Positions 45,126-54,751 of a stretch of DNA of 64,000 nt are shown here, one piece after another; position 1 is the first letter of the stretch, and the number at the start of each line of letters is the position of its first letter. The DNA is from Lysobacteraceae bacterium NML08-0793 (GTDB lineage Bacteria; Pseudomonadota; Gammaproteobacteria; Xanthomonadales; Xanthomonadaceae), in the NCBI GenBank assembly GCA_002798275.1, contig NWQR01000002.1, positions 496,001 through 560,000 of the forward strand, read 5' to 3'. The position numbers and the translations under genes were made by a program. Under the pieces are notes generated by a model. It saw only the letters and a program-made list of their open reading frames with translations. It was not told the DNA's origin and ran no database searches.

Positions 45126-46265
45126 TCAGTTCTGGACGTTGAGTTCGGTGCGGCGGTTGACTTCGCTGCGGCAAGCCGGCGAGGTCTGCGGGGTGTTTTC
45201 CAGCGGACGGCTTTCGCCGTAACCCACCGGCCCTGCCAAACGGCTAGCATCTACACCATTGCGAACCATGTAGTCATACACGGCGCGAGCACGACGCTCG
45301 GACAGAGCCTGGTTATAGGCATCCTTACCGCAGAGATCGGTGTGACCTGCAACTTCCACGCTCATTTGCGGGTAGCGCTTCAGGATTTCCACGGCTTCGT
45401 TCAGGATAGCCACGGCATCCGGACGCAGGGTGGACTTGTCGAAGTCGAATTTCACGCCCTTGAGGTCGATGCTGACCGGAACGGCGCAGCCATCCGAACC
45501 CACGGCGGTGCCAGCGGCAGTGCCCGGGCAACGGTCGTTACAGTCGTTGACACCATCACCATCGCTGTCCATGTCGGCGCAGCTCGGCTGTGCCGGCGGC
45601 GGCGGCGGCGGCGGAGCGACCGGCTGCTGCGGTTCCGGACCCAAGGCAACGGTCAGACCCACCGAAGCGAGCAGATCAACGAACTGGTTCTGCTGCTTGT
45701 AGGCCACAGCCTGTTGCACCGGCATACCCGAAGGACCAGCCTGCATGTCGTCGAAGTCAACGCGTGCACCAATTTCGGTACGCAGGTCAACGCGGCCGAA
45801 ATCAGCTTGCAGACCGACGCCGAGGTTCAGCGCAGCATTGTTGTCGCGGTGCTGAGCCGGGTAGTTGCCGTGGATGTCCGGCGCACCGTTCCAGCCGATG
45901 AATTCTTCTTCATGGCGCTGCATGCCAACGCCCATCTTCACATAGGGCCACCAGTTACGATCGGCACCACGGAAGTGGTAGCGAGCGTCCACGGAGGCGC
46001 CGTACTGGCTCCACCACAGGTTCGGGTTGGCGGTCTTGGCCGGATTCTGGTAGTTCAGTTCCAGATCCACCGACCAGTTCGGCGAGAAGAACTTGCCGAA
46101 GCCGAGCGTGCCGAAAATGGCATCATCGGTGCCGCGGTCTTTGTCCTGGAAGTTGACACCGGTGCCGGCAGAAACATACCAGCGATCGTCGAACTCCTGA
46201 GCCATGGCCGAATGCGCCATGCCCATACCACACAGCAGTGCGGCGCAGAGGAGTTTCTTGTTCAT
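45126..46265 (-). CDS. OmpA-family outer-membrane protein
   Basis: 379 residues: signal peptide (cleavage AMA-QE, about 22), an eight-stranded beta-barrel (about 25-215, FDDRWYVSAGTGVNFQD on), a poly-Pro linker, a calcium-binding thrombospondin type 3-like repeat (DSDGDGVNDCNDRCPGT), and an OmpA C-terminal peptidoglycan-binding domain (KFDFDKSTLRPDA, VAGHTDLCGKDAYNQALSERRARAV). It tethers the outer membrane to the cell wall. AAGGAG lies 8 nt before the ATG and a strong terminator follows, so it is probably a single-gene transcript and highly expressed. Confidence 0.95.
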   Translation of the reverse strand: MNKKLLCAALLCGMGMAHSAMAQEFDDRWYVSAGTGVNFQDKDRGTDDAIFGTLGFGKFFSPNWSVDLELNYQNPAKTANPNLWWSQYGASVDARYHFRGADRNWWPYVKMGVGMQRHEEEFIGWNGAPDIHGNYPAQHRDNNAALNLGVGLQADFGRVDLRTEIGARVDFDDMQAGPSGMPVQQAVAYKQQNQFVDLLASVGLTVALGPEPQQPVAPPPPPPPAQPSCADMDSDGDGVNDCNDRCPGTAAGTAVGSDGCAVPVSIDLKGVKFDFDKSTLRPDAVAILNEAVEILKRYPQMSVEVAGHTDLCGKDAYNQALSERRARAVYDYMVRNGVDASRLAGPVGYGESRPLENTPQTSPACRSEVNRRTELNVQN

Positions 46266-46980
46266 ACTTTGAGCTCCTTGAGAGATGTAAATCTAGCGGA
46301 TAAAAGCGTAATGCAGCGATGTCTGAACCCGAAGGGGAATCAACTAACACCTTGACGACGCGGCCTGAAGCAGTGCGCCGAACATGTCGAAGCCTACGGA
46401 TCACTGCATGAAAGCCGCGTTAACAATAGCATAACAGTCCCGTCTTGGTAGTCCTGCTTCAGCTAATAGTTAAGTTTCGGAAACATCGCAAGCACAGCCC
46501 GGCAAACACACGGAGGCGAACTAGCAGATTGCGGATGCCGTATCGCCCCAAGCAAGTTTGCCCGCACATGATGCCAAAAAGATCGCCTCACTCCATTGCT
46601 CGGAGCACGCAATACCCGCAAGCACGCACAGATGTATGCGCGATTGCGACAAGACATTGCGCCGCCTCGTTCCATTCAGGCTCGTGTGTTGGCACGAACC
46701 GTTGCCAGCGCGACAAGCACAAAACTGCCAGCAAGATGTAAATCCCTATTCACCTTCCGTTCCGTTTTACCCCTCTACCTTGCGCCAACTTTTTCGCCGC
46801 CCCCTATTCAGGTTCGTAAGGGCGGCCCCCGGCGGCAGCGTCTTTTCATTCGAGAACACCGCCCAGGGTAGATGCAGCGCCAACAGCCAAGCGCCGCCGC
46901 CCTCCCCACAACGCCAGGCCGCCTCGCCAGCAATCCGTGCGATTGCCAGCCTGCGGCGCAACGAAACAAGGAGTACGACG
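46266..46980. other. 715-nt intergenic stretch between divergent ompA-type and SleB-like genes
   Basis: Holds the promoters of both divergent genes, but no clear -35/-10 pair stands out. The open frame running into the SleB-like gene from 46558 is rich in Arg/Ser/Pro and lacks protein-like pattern. Nothing resembling an RNA gene or mobile element was seen; base composition near 46440-46760 is more even than in the neighbours. Confidence 0.4.
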
Positions 46981-47436
46981 ATGAAACTGGATTGGATTCT
47001 GTGGTTCGCCTCAATCCTTCCCCCGCAGGCCAGCGATTCTCTCTGCCTGTCGGCCACACTTTATCTTGAAGCCCGCAATCAGCCGGTCATCGGCCAACAA
47101 GCCGTTGCCGAGGTCGCTTTGCGACGCGAGGACAGCGGCCTTTGGGGCAATACCCTGTGTGAAGTGGTCACTGCCCGCAAGCAGTTCGCCCCCACGCTGG
47201 TTTCCCCGCAAACCCGGCTCAGCAATATCCAAGCCTGGTCGCAGGCGGTGAATGTTGCACTCGATGCCGAAGCCAACTGGGCACTGCCGCAGGGCAAGCG
47301 TCAAGAAATCGTCCCCGGTGCCAGCCATTTTCTGGCTCATAACATTGCCCGTCCCAGCTGGCGCAATGCCTATCAAGTCGCCACCATTGGCGATCACACC
47401 TTTCTGAAAGTACAGTCGCTCACCCGCCGCGATTGA
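46981..47436 (+). CDS. SleB-family cell wall hydrolase-like protein
   Basis: 151 residues: LSATLYLEARNQPVIGQQAVAEVALRRE and LCEVVTARKQFAPTLVS match the catalytic region of Hydrolase_2/SleB (the Glu of the LEAR motif and the GQ-AVAEV helix), followed by HFLAHNIARPSWRNAYQV and IGDHTFLKV. Such proteins are lytic transglycosylase-type peptidoglycan enzymes. No clear signal peptide; only a hydrophobic start (MKLDWILWFASIL), which could act as an anchor. AGGAG is 7 nt before the ATG. The usual 'RTVYGEARG' is replaced by 'ATLYLEARN', so activity is likely but not certain. Confidence 0.75.
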   Translation: MKLDWILWFASILPPQASDSLCLSATLYLEARNQPVIGQQAVAEVALRREDSGLWGNTLCEVVTARKQFAPTLVSPQTRLSNIQAWSQAVNVALDAEANWALPQGKRQEIVPGASHFLAHNIARPSWRNAYQVATIGDHTFLKVQSLTRRD

Positions 47437-47496
47437 TGCGCTTGCCATTCATCCGTTCACGCTATGCTTGGCAACCCTTTACGTTGCGAGCTGCGA

Positions 47497-47976
47497 ATGA
47501 AACCCTTACTGCGCATTGGCCTTGTCTTGAGTTTGCTTGCCGGTGTTCTGGCTGGCTGTGCCAGTACCGGCGGGCAGCGCGTTTCCGAGCCGGCGGCCAG
47601 CATCCAGCAACTGCGTATTGATGCGCATGGGCAATGGGCAATTGAACTGCGCCTGCAAAACTACAGCAGTGTGGCGATGCGCTTTGACACGGTTGACTTG
47701 GCTCTCAATGTCGGTGGCGAGAGCGCCGGCCAGCTACAGGCAACGCCTGCGCTGACAGTAGCGCCCGAATCTGCCGAGATTCTCAACCTCTCGCTGACAC
47801 CTAGCCTGTCGGCCAAATTACAGGCAGCCGATGCGCTTGCCAGCGGACGTGGCCTTGCCTACCGTCTGGAAGGCATGGTCAACGCCAGCCCCGAAAACGG
47901 CAAATCACGCAGCTATGCCATTGGGCGGGACAGTGTGTTGAGCCCTGCGCCCGGCCTGCCCGGCGTACTGCGCTGA
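47497..47976 (+). CDS. Lipoprotein with LEA-2/WHy-like domain
   Basis: 159 residues with lipobox LLAGVLAGC (Cys22). The mature part is a beta-rich domain, with WAIELRLQNYSSVAMRFDTVDLALNVGG and LQATPALTVAPESAEILNLSLTPS, which matches the water stress/LEA type 2 plan of bacterial outer-membrane or periplasmic lipoproteins. The start is the ATG at 47497; the upstream frame is not conserved. It lies before the acyl-CoA dehydrogenase gene by 37 nt. Confidence 0.75.
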   Translation: MKPLLRIGLVLSLLAGVLAGCASTGGQRVSEPAASIQQLRIDAHGQWAIELRLQNYSSVAMRFDTVDLALNVGGESAGQLQATPALTVAPESAEILNLSLTPSLSAKLQAADALASGRGLAYRLEGMVNASPENGKSRSYAIGRDSVLSPAPGLPGVLR

Positions 47977-48013
47977 TGCACTGTTCCAAAGACAAAGACG
48001 AAGGAGAACTGCC

Positions 48014-49798
48014 ATGAGCCAATATCGCGCCCCACTGGACGATATCCGTTTCACCCTGTTTGACCTGCTGAATGTCGAACCCGTCTTTGCCCGCCTCGGC
48101 CAGCAGGAGGTCAACCGAGAACTGGTCGAGGCCGTGCTGGAAGAAGCCGCACGCTTCACCAGCCAAGTGCTGGCACCACTGAATGCCGTGGGCGATAGCG
48201 GCTGCAAGTTCGACAAGGCAACCGCAGCCGTTACCACGCCCGAAGGCTTTGCCGCCGCCTTTGCGCAGTTTGTCGAAGGGGGCTGGCCGGGTCTGAATTC
48301 ACCGCAGGCATTCGGCGGCCAAGGTATGCCGCAGGTGCTGGGCGCGGCACTCAAGGAAATGATCAATGCCGCCAATCTTGCTTGGGGCAATTTTCCGCTG
48401 CTCTCGCATGGCGCCACCGAAGCCCTGCTGCATCACGGCAGCCCTTGGCAGCAGGAAGTGTTCCTGAAGCCGCTGGTATCCGGGCAATGGACCGGCACGA
48501 TGTGCCTGACTGAACCCCAGGCCGGCAGTGATTTGGGGCTTCTGCGCAGCCGTGCCGAGCCACAAGCGGACGGTCGCTACGCTATCAGCGGCACCAAAAT
48601 ATTCATTACCGCTGGCGAGCATGACCTAGCTGAAAACATCATCCATCTGGTACTGGCGCGCCTGCCCGATGCGCCTGCCGGCAGCCGGGGGATTTCGCTG
48701 TTCATCGTGCCGAAGTTCAAAGTCGATGAAAACGGCCAAATGGGCGAACGCAATACTGTCCGCTGCGGCGCGCTGGAACACAAAATGGGCATCCACGGCT
48801 CGGCCACCTGCGTGATGAACTTTGACGCGGCCGAAGGCTATCTGGTCGGCGAGCCGCACAAAGGGCTGATGGCGATGTTCACCATGATGAACTCAGCTCG
48901 CCTTGGTGTCGGCCTGCAAGGGCTGGGGCTTGCCGATCGTGCGCTGCAAAATGCCCTGCGCTATACCCGCGAACGCCTGCAAATGCGCGCACTGTCCGGG
49001 GCGACCTTCCCCGAAAAACCGGCCGACCCGATCATCGTTCACCCGGATGTGCGGCGCATGCTACTGACGCAAAAGGCCTTGGTCGAAGGTGGCCGGATGC
49101 TCGCCTATCAAGCCATCTTGATGCTGGACATCGCCCAGCACGCCCCGGATGCTGCCGAACGCAACCGTGCCGAGGCGCTGGTTGGCTTTCTCACCCCGAT
49201 CGTCAAAGCCTGCCTCACCGAATGGGGCAATGAATGCACTTATCTGGCGTTGCAATGCTTTGGTGGCCACGGCTATATCGCCGAACACGGCATGGAGCAA
49301 CTGGCACGCGATGCGCGCATCACTACCCTGTACGAAGGCACCACCGGCATTCAGGCACTGGACTTGGTCGGCCGCAAACTGTTGCAACTCAAGGGCGAAG
49401 GCTTGCAGGCACTGCTGCAAGAAGCCGATGCCTTCTGCAAAGCCGAAGCAGACAATCCGGCACTGACCGAATTCCTGCCAACACTGCAACAGGCGCTTGG
49501 CAAATGGCAGCAAATCTCGCGGCAAGTGGCGCAGATGGCTGCAGAAAACCCAGAGGAAATCGGCAGCAGCGCATACGACTATCTATTTGTCTGCGGCTAC
49601 ACCCTGCTGGCCTTCTACTGGGCGCGTGCCGTGGCAGCGGCAGAAAAGTCCACGCACAGCGACACCTTCAAACAGGGCAAGCGCGAAACCGCCCGTTTCT
49701 ATTACGCCCGCATCCTGCCACGCCTGCACAGCCATGCGGCGGCACTGGCAAGCGGCGCGGATACCCTGATGCGCCTACCGGCCGAAGCCTTCGGCTGA
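48014..49798 (+). CDS. Acyl-CoA dehydrogenase, DmdC-like
   Basis: 594 residues, the longer ACAD type with a C-terminal extra domain (about 470-590). FAD and substrate motifs are present: CLTEPQAGSDLGLLRSRAE, KIFITAGEHDLAENI, the helix with GVGLQGLGLADRALQNALRY and the catalytic Glu in TTLYEGTTGIQALDL. In DmdC-type enzymes (3-methylmercaptopropionyl-CoA dehydrogenase group) this domain layout is standard, but xanthomonad relatives are also used for other short or medium acyl-CoAs, so the substrate is open. GGAG 6-8 nt before the ATG. Followed by a strong terminator. Confidence 0.9.
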   Translation: MSQYRAPLDDIRFTLFDLLNVEPVFARLGQQEVNRELVEAVLEEAARFTSQVLAPLNAVGDSGCKFDKATAAVTTPEGFAAAFAQFVEGGWPGLNSPQAFGGQGMPQVLGAALKEMINAANLAWGNFPLLSHGATEALLHHGSPWQQEVFLKPLVSGQWTGTMCLTEPQAGSDLGLLRSRAEPQADGRYAISGTKIFITAGEHDLAENIIHLVLARLPDAPAGSRGISLFIVPKFKVDENGQMGERNTVRCGALEHKMGIHGSATCVMNFDAAEGYLVGEPHKGLMAMFTMMNSARLGVGLQGLGLADRALQNALRYTRERLQMRALSGATFPEKPADPIIVHPDVRRMLLTQKALVEGGRMLAYQAILMLDIAQHAPDAAERNRAEALVGFLTPIVKACLTEWGNECTYLALQCFGGHGYIAEHGMEQLARDARITTLYEGTTGIQALDLVGRKLLQLKGEGLQALLQEADAFCKAEADNPALTEFLPTLQQALGKWQQISRQVAQMAAENPEEIGSSAYDYLFVCGYTLLAFYWARAVAAAEKSTHSDTFKQGKRETARFYYARILPRLHSHAAALASGADTLMRLPAEAFG

Positions 49799-49834
49799 AT
49801 ACATCGGTATCCCCGGAGGGTTCCCCACCCTTTT

Positions 49835-49868
49835 CATTGCGGCGACCCATAACCGGGTCGCCGCAATG
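49835..49868 (+). terminator. Intrinsic terminator after the acyl-CoA dehydrogenase
   Basis: Perfect 14-bp stem CATTGCGGCGACCC/GGGTCGCCGCAATG with a 6-nt loop and TTTT a few bases later. Confidence 0.85.
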
Positions 49869-49973
49869 CGCTTTTGCCAATACGGCTGAAACTTCCGGGA
49901 AAACCCACCCAAAAGGCGCATAAAACGCGCAAATAACAGGGTGCCTAGCAAAAAAGCAGGCAGCAAACAATTA

Positions 49974-49985
49974 CCCCCCCCCCCC
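49974..49985 (+). repeat. C12 homopolymer tract
   Basis: Twelve consecutive C, about 104 nt before the start of the next gene. Such tracts are prone to slippage in copying. Confidence 0.9.
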
Positions 49986-50088
49986 GAAATTGCGACATAC
50001 ATCACATTTGATTGAATATTTTCTTTTTCCGTATCAGAAAAAGTCTTTATTCCCTATACTGCGCGGCCTGATCAAAGAGCAGTACCAA

Positions 50089-51042
50089 ATGAGCACCCTG
50101 GGTTTTGCTGGAATGGACGCCAGGACGCAAACACTATTGCATGCAGCCTTTGCAGCGGCGGTAGATCGCCTGCAACTGGATCTTGAACTCTGCCCCAATG
50201 CCAACGCCGATTTTGTCGTCGTTGACATGGACTGTCTGTATGGGCCGCTGAGCTGGTTGCAACTAAGCAATAGCGGTCGCACGGTGATCGGCTATACCGC
50301 TGCATCCCGCAGCCAAACCCACTTTCACCTGCCGCGTGACTTTGACGATGCCGTGCTGGATGCCTTGCTTGCAGAGCTTGCCATCCTGCCCAAACCTAGC
50401 GTCATCGCCACAACTACGCCTCCCCGAACCACACCTGCTCCGCCCCCGGTATCCAACCACTTCTCCCAAACCTCGTCTGTCGGCCTTGACAGCATGACGC
50501 TGGCGCAATGGCTGGCCAGCGACCGTCTGCGCGGACTACTGCGCTTGGGCGATGAGGACGACACCCACATCATTCTGGATATGGAAACCGGGCGCTACTA
50601 CGGCCCGCCAACACTGAAGCCGCTGATTCCGTTATTCGAGCAAGCGCTGCATTTGACGGATTTTCAGGTTCTGGATGAGCAAAGCGCGCTTGACAAGGCC
50701 GGTGCCGAGCAGCAATTGGCGCGGCTGGTCTGGTTTGCCACGCTGTTGCGCGGTCGTGGCCGCTTGCTGCCACAGCATGACAAAAATGCCCATTACCGCC
50801 TACTCAAATGGTTCCAGACTGAGCGCGAATACCCCAAGCACTTCCGCATCGCATCGGCATTACTGAAAGCACCTGCCACACTCCCGGAAATTGCTCGGAT
50901 GGCTATGGCCAGCGAGGCGGAAGTGGCCGACTTTCTCAACGCCTGCCTTGCAATCGGCACAGTGGAGCCGGTGCAGCCGATGTCCGAATCCCCCGCCGAG
51001 CCCAGCCGCAATGGGCTGCTTGGCGGACTGCGCCGCCATTGA
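50089..51042 (+). CDS. Unknown cytoplasmic protein, possible receiver-like N-terminus and helical C-terminus
   Basis: 317 residues, no signal peptide. The first 120 residues alternate strands and helices (FVVVDMDCLYGPLSWLQL, TVIGYTAASRSQTHFHLPRD, DAVLDALLAELAIL) like a degenerate response-regulator receiver; the Asp at the end of the third strand (VVDMD) would be near the usual site, but this is a guess. A Pro/Thr linker follows (TPPRTTPAPPPVS), then a mixed domain (GLDSMTLAQWLASDRLRGLL, DMETGRYYGPP) and a C-terminal winged-helix-like part (FRIASALLKAPATLPEIARM). TATACT at 50055-50060 may be its -10 box. I do not recognise the family. Confidence 0.65.
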   Translation: MSTLGFAGMDARTQTLLHAAFAAAVDRLQLDLELCPNANADFVVVDMDCLYGPLSWLQLSNSGRTVIGYTAASRSQTHFHLPRDFDDAVLDALLAELAILPKPSVIATTTPPRTTPAPPPVSNHFSQTSSVGLDSMTLAQWLASDRLRGLLRLGDEDDTHIILDMETGRYYGPPTLKPLIPLFEQALHLTDFQVLDEQSALDKAGAEQQLARLVWFATLLRGRGRLLPQHDKNAHYRLLKWFQTEREYPKHFRIASALLKAPATLPEIARMAMASEAEVADFLNACLAIGTVEPVQPMSESPAEPSRNGLLGGLRRH

Positions 51043-51088
51043 GCATTGATACACCCACACCACGGCAGTGCAGACGTAAAATGCCCGG

Positions 51089-52999
51089 ATGATTGATCCC
51101 TCGCGCTATCCCCGCCTCTCGCAAATCAACACCCCTGCCGACCTGCGCCGCTTTCCCGCCGAGGAGCTGCAAGCGGTAGCAGACGAATTGCGGGCTTACT
51201 TGATTGAATCGGCCGGCAAGTCCGGCGGACATTTTGGTGCCAATCTCGGCGTGGTCGAGCTCACCACTGCCCTGCACTATCTCTATGACACCCCCAATGA
51301 CCGACTGGTTTGGGATGTCGGCCACCAAGCTTATCCACACAAAATTCTGACCGGACGCCGCGATGCCATCCATACCGTCAAGCAAAAAGATGGCGTAGCA
51401 CCGTTCCCCAAGCGCGAAGAAAGCGAATACGACAGCTTCGGCGTGGGACATTCTTCCACCAGTATTTCGGCGGCTCTTGGCATGGCCATCGCCAGCGCGC
51501 AGGCCGGCAGCGAGCGCCGCGTGGTCGCCATCATCGGCGATGGCGCCATGACGGCCGGCATGGCCTACGAAGCGCTGAATCACGCCGGCGGGATGGATGA
51601 AGAGCCGAATATCTTGGTGATTCTGAATGACAACCGGATGTCGATTTCCGAGGCGGTCGGCGGCCTGACCCGCATGCTCGGGCGCATGAGTGGCAACAAG
51701 ACCCTGAACGCGCTGCGTGAAGGCGGCAAAAAACTGCTCGGCGACAAGGACACCCAGCCGGCGCGCTTCGTGCGGCGCTGGGAAGAACACTGGAAAGGCA
51801 TGTTCGTGCCCTCCACCTTGTTCGAGGAAATGGGTTTTCACTACACCGGCCCCATCGACGGCCACGACATGAACGCGCTGGTCGCCACCTTGCGCACCCT
51901 GCAAGGGCTGAAAGGCCCGCAGCTGCTGCATGTCATCACCACCAAGGGCAAGGGCTATGAGCGTGCCGAGGCCGACCAAATCGGCTATCACGCTGTTTCC
52001 CCCTTCGACCCCGCCGAAGGCATGGTGAAAAAGCCCGGTACGGTGAAAAAACCGACCTATACCGATGTATTTGGCGACTGGCTCTGCGATATGGCTGCCG
52101 CCGACGACAAACTGCTCGGCATCACCCCAGCGATGCGCGAAGGCTCCGGTTTGGTGCGTTTTTCCCGGGAATATCCGAGCCGCTATTTCGATGTAGCCAT
52201 TGCCGAGCAACATGCCGTAACCCTGGCGGCAGGCATGGCCTGCGAAGGCGCCAAGCCGGTGGTGGCGATTTATTCCACCTTCCTGCAACGCGCCTACGAC
52301 CAGCTGGTACACGATGTCGCCCTGCAAAAGCTGGATGTGCTGTTTGCCATCGACCGTGGCGGGGTCGTCGGCCCTGATGGCGCCACCCACGCCGGCAATC
52401 TCGACCTGTCTTTCCTGCGCTGCGTGCCGAACATGATCATCATGGCGCCCAGTGATGAAGCCGAGTGCCGCCAAATGCTTTCCACCGGCTACCACCATCC
52501 TGGCCCTGCTGCCGTGCGCTACCCGCGCGGCAGTGGCACCGGCATCGCCGCCGGCAAGACACTGGAAACCCTGCCAATCGGCAAGGCACAAATCAAACAG
52601 CGCGGTGAAAAGCTCGCCCTGCTCGCCTTTGGCGCAGTGCTGCCCGCTGCCGAACAAGTTGCCGCAGCGCTCGGCCTCACCGTGGTTGACATGCGCTTCA
52701 TCAAGCCGCTGGACAAGGCATTGATTCTGGAACTGGCACAAAGCCATCAAGGCTTTGTAACCCTGGAAGACAACGTCGTTGCCGGCGGCGCAGGCTCGGG
52801 CGTAGCCGAGCTGCTGGCCGAAGCCGGCATCTGTCTGCCGATGCTGCATCTGGGGCTGCCCGACGCCTTCCAGCAACATGCCAGCCGTGAAGAGCTACTG
52901 GCCGAGGCAGGTCTTGATGCTGCCGGCATCCAAGCCGCCATTGCCCAACGCTGGCCGGAAATCGCGCCGCCACATGCAGTCCGGGAACTACGTGCATGA
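51089..52999 (+). CDS. dxs: 1-deoxy-D-xylulose-5-phosphate synthase
   Basis: First enzyme of the non-mevalonate isoprenoid pathway; it joins pyruvate and glyceraldehyde 3-phosphate using thiamine diphosphate. The 636-residue protein has [33 protein letters not shown], the ThDP motif [18 protein letters not shown] through [13 protein letters not shown], then [16 protein letters not shown] and [18 protein letters not shown] of the pyrimidine and transketolase-like domains. It overlaps the next small gene by ATGA. No strong ribosome binding site precedes the ATG. Confidence 0.97.
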   Translation: MIDPSRYPRLSQINTPADLRRFPAEELQAVADELRAYLIESAGKSGGHFGANLGVVELTTALHYLYDTPNDRLVWDVGHQAYPHKILTGRRDAIHTVKQKDGVAPFPKREESEYDSFGVGHSSTSISAALGMAIASAQAGSERRVVAIIGDGAMTAGMAYEALNHAGGMDEEPNILVILNDNRMSISEAVGGLTRMLGRMSGNKTLNALREGGKKLLGDKDTQPARFVRRWEEHWKGMFVPSTLFEEMGFHYTGPIDGHDMNALVATLRTLQGLKGPQLLHVITTKGKGYERAEADQIGYHAVSPFDPAEGMVKKPGTVKKPTYTDVFGDWLCDMAAADDKLLGITPAMREGSGLVRFSREYPSRYFDVAIAEQHAVTLAAGMACEGAKPVVAIYSTFLQRAYDQLVHDVALQKLDVLFAIDRGGVVGPDGATHAGNLDLSFLRCVPNMIIMAPSDEAECRQMLSTGYHHPGPAAVRYPRGSGTGIAAGKTLETLPIGKAQIKQRGEKLALLAFGAVLPAAEQVAAALGLTVVDMRFIKPLDKALILELAQSHQGFVTLEDNVVAGGAGSGVAELLAEAGICLPMLHLGLPDAFQQHASREELLAEAGLDAAGIQAAIAQRWPEIAPPHAVRELRA

Positions 53000-53424
53000 G
53001 GCCGGGACTTTCCTGCGCCCTCTTGCTGACAGCATTGCTGCTCGCGCCACTGGCCGCCTCGGCTGCGGCGCAACAGACCGCTGCGCCTTTCGTGGTAGAG
53101 CATACCTACTGGCTCAAACCCGGCCGGACGGAACAATTCATCAGCCTGTTCAAGAAAACCCGCCTGCCCGCGCTGGAAGCCGAGCGCCAGGCCGGTCGGC
53201 TGCTGTCCATCCGCATGGCGCAGCCACAGCTAAGCCACGGCAAAGAGCAGTGGGATTTTCGCCTCACGCTGACATGGCAGGATCACGCATCCGCACTCCA
53301 GTTCTCCAACCGGCAGCACGCCCCGGAACCGCCAAGCAATCACCGCCGCGCCATGGAAGAACAACTGCGTGATGAGTTGGTGGTAGAGCGCAGCGATGCG
53401 TTAATTATTGAAGAAGCGCTCTGA
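52996..53424 (+). CDS. Small secreted protein, unknown (Dabb/NIPSNAP-like fold possible)
   Basis: 142 residues with a signal peptide ([20 protein letters not shown], cleavage near SAA-AQ). The mature part begins [22 protein letters not shown] and has [20 protein letters not shown] and [17 protein letters not shown], a strand-helix-strand pattern like the Dabb/NIPSNAP ferredoxin-like fold. Coupled to dxs by a four-base overlap. No catalytic residue set is visible. Role in isoprenoid metabolism is not supported by sequence. Confidence 0.68.
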   Translation: MRPGLSCALLLTALLLAPLAASAAAQQTAAPFVVEHTYWLKPGRTEQFISLFKKTRLPALEAERQAGRLLSIRMAQPQLSHGKEQWDFRLTLTWQDHASALQFSNRQHAPEPPSNHRRAMEEQLRDELVVERSDALIIEEAL

Positions 53425-53470
53425 CCCGCCGTCAGACGGCCAGAGATTCATCCATCTGCCCGGCAGAGCC

Positions 53471-54274
53471 TCACATCTGCACACCGTCATTGCGCCGATA
53501 CAGGCCAAAGCTGGGCAGCAGCCACGGTTTCTGCGCCAGCACCAAGCTCACGCCGACTTTGTGTTTCGATGCCAGGGTCGCATCGCGCAACAGCAAGGCA
53601 TCAAACTCGCGCGTCATTTCCTGCAAACGCTCGCGCAGCAATCGCACCCCCTCCACACTCAATTCCCCCACCAGCAGATACAGCGCATCCTGCTCACCAT
53701 CAAACGGATCGGCAAAGTATTCGCTCAACAAGTGATGACGGAAATGCTGCTCCATCGGCCCATTGCGGCGCCAACGGAAATTGCGCGAAGTCAGCGGCCG
53801 CCCCCGATTGCCCGGCAGCATTTCGATAATGCCCAGCCGGTCAAGACGCGCCAACAGGCGGATCCATTCGGGCTCGGTAAATCGAAAATGCTGCTGCATA
53901 TCTTCAAAGCGCCAGCGATTGAGCACCAAGAACATGGCCAGCAGCAGCTCCGGCGCATCCACCAGCGCCTGCTCCTGGGCTTCGCTCAACTCCGACATCG
54001 GTGCACGTGCACGGGCAGCTTCTGCAGCCAGCTCCGCCAGCCCCAAATCCAGCACATTGCAAATTTGCTCGATACGCTGTAACTGCATGGATTTGAGCGA
54101 AAACATGCGCTTGATCGCCGCTTCACTCAGGCCGATGCGCTGCGCCAATTCCTTATAGGTGATGCCCTGCGCCTTCAGACTGCGCTTGAGCGCATCTACC
54201 AGCTCAACTGAAAGAGACAAGTTTATTTTTCCTATACCAATCGAGCCTCTATCATCAACTTCGCTCAGTTTCAT
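53471..54274 (-). CDS. XRE-family transcriptional regulator
   Basis: 267 residues with an N-terminal helix-turn-helix (LVDALKRSLKAQGITYKELAQRIGLSEAAIKRMFS), then a helical region (LSEAQEQALVDAPELLLAMFL) and a winged part with WIRLLARLDRLGIIEMLPGN. Such two-part XRE regulators are common in xanthomonads and control neighbouring genes. The start is uncertain: ATG 54274, or TTG 54220 with AGGA upstream, which would give a typical short start before the HTH. Divergent from the DUF2145 pair, which it may regulate. Confidence 0.82.
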   Translation of the reverse strand: MKLSEVDDRGSIGIGKINLSLSVELVDALKRSLKAQGITYKELAQRIGLSEAAIKRMFSLKSMQLQRIEQICNVLDLGLAELAAEAARARAPMSELSEAQEQALVDAPELLLAMFLVLNRWRFEDMQQHFRFTEPEWIRLLARLDRLGIIEMLPGNRGRPLTSRNFRWRRNGPMEQHFRHHLLSEYFADPFDGEQDALYLLVGELSVEGVRLLRERLQEMTREFDALLLRDATLASKHKVGVSLVLAQKPWLLPSFGLYRRNDGVQM

Positions 54275-54334
54275 TGCAAGCGATCCAATCGACTGCAAAG
54301 ATGCCGCCGTTCGATTCAGTACAAGGAGCTTCTC

Positions 54335-54751
54335 ATGCGCAGTCTGGTTCTTTTCAGCACACTGCTCTTGGCCGGTCTATCGGCACAAGCCGAAGCCACC
54401 CCGCCGCCTTCGGAGTTGTCAGCCGAGGCATCTTTTCACAGCGCGCTGGCTTCAGTCGCAGTTTCCGAAGGCACCCTGAAGGCGCTCTCCGCTGGTGGCA
54501 GGTTCGTGGTCAAATCGGTGCAAGCCAGCGGTGAAGGTGTCAGCGTCGTCATCGAGAAAGTCGGCGAAGGCGTCTCCTTTGTCGTACATCTTTCCGCCAC
54601 CAGCGCGGCTTCCGCCGGCCTTGCCGTTTCCACCCCGATCATCGTTTCCGTCGTTGCCGGTGGCTATCTGCTAAGCCATGCCGGCAAGCCGTTTGCCTTC
54701 GTTGCCAATCCGCGCACCCGTGAGATGATCCACAGCAAGGAAATCGGCTGA
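54335..54751 (+). CDS. Small exported protein, unknown
   Basis: 138 residues with a signal peptide (MRSLVLFSTLLLAGLSAQAE). The mature part is Val/Ser/Gly-rich (GGRFVVKSVQASGEGVSVVIEK, GVSFVVHLSATSAASAGLAV) and has one later hydrophobic segment (about 93-112) that could span or associate with a membrane. AAGGAG lies 6 nt before the ATG. It overlaps the DUF2145 gene by one base (TGATG). No known family recognised. Confidence 0.7.
   Translation: MRSLVLFSTLLLAGLSAQAEATPPPSELSAEASFHSALASVAVSEGTLKALSAGGRFVVKSVQASGEGVSVVIEKVGEGVSFVVHLSATSAASAGLAVSTPIIVSVVAGGYLLSHAGKPFAFVANPRTREMIHSKEIG

Noticed and set aside
46558-46980. 141-codon extension upstream of the SleB-like gene
   Set aside because: Composition is random-like; a strong ribosome binding site marks the ATG at 46981.
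50936-52879. 647-codon open frame on the minus strand opposite dxs
   Set aside because: It is antisense to a clear dxs gene and has a low-complexity Gly/Ala/His/Gln composition without protein pattern; a GC-bias shadow.
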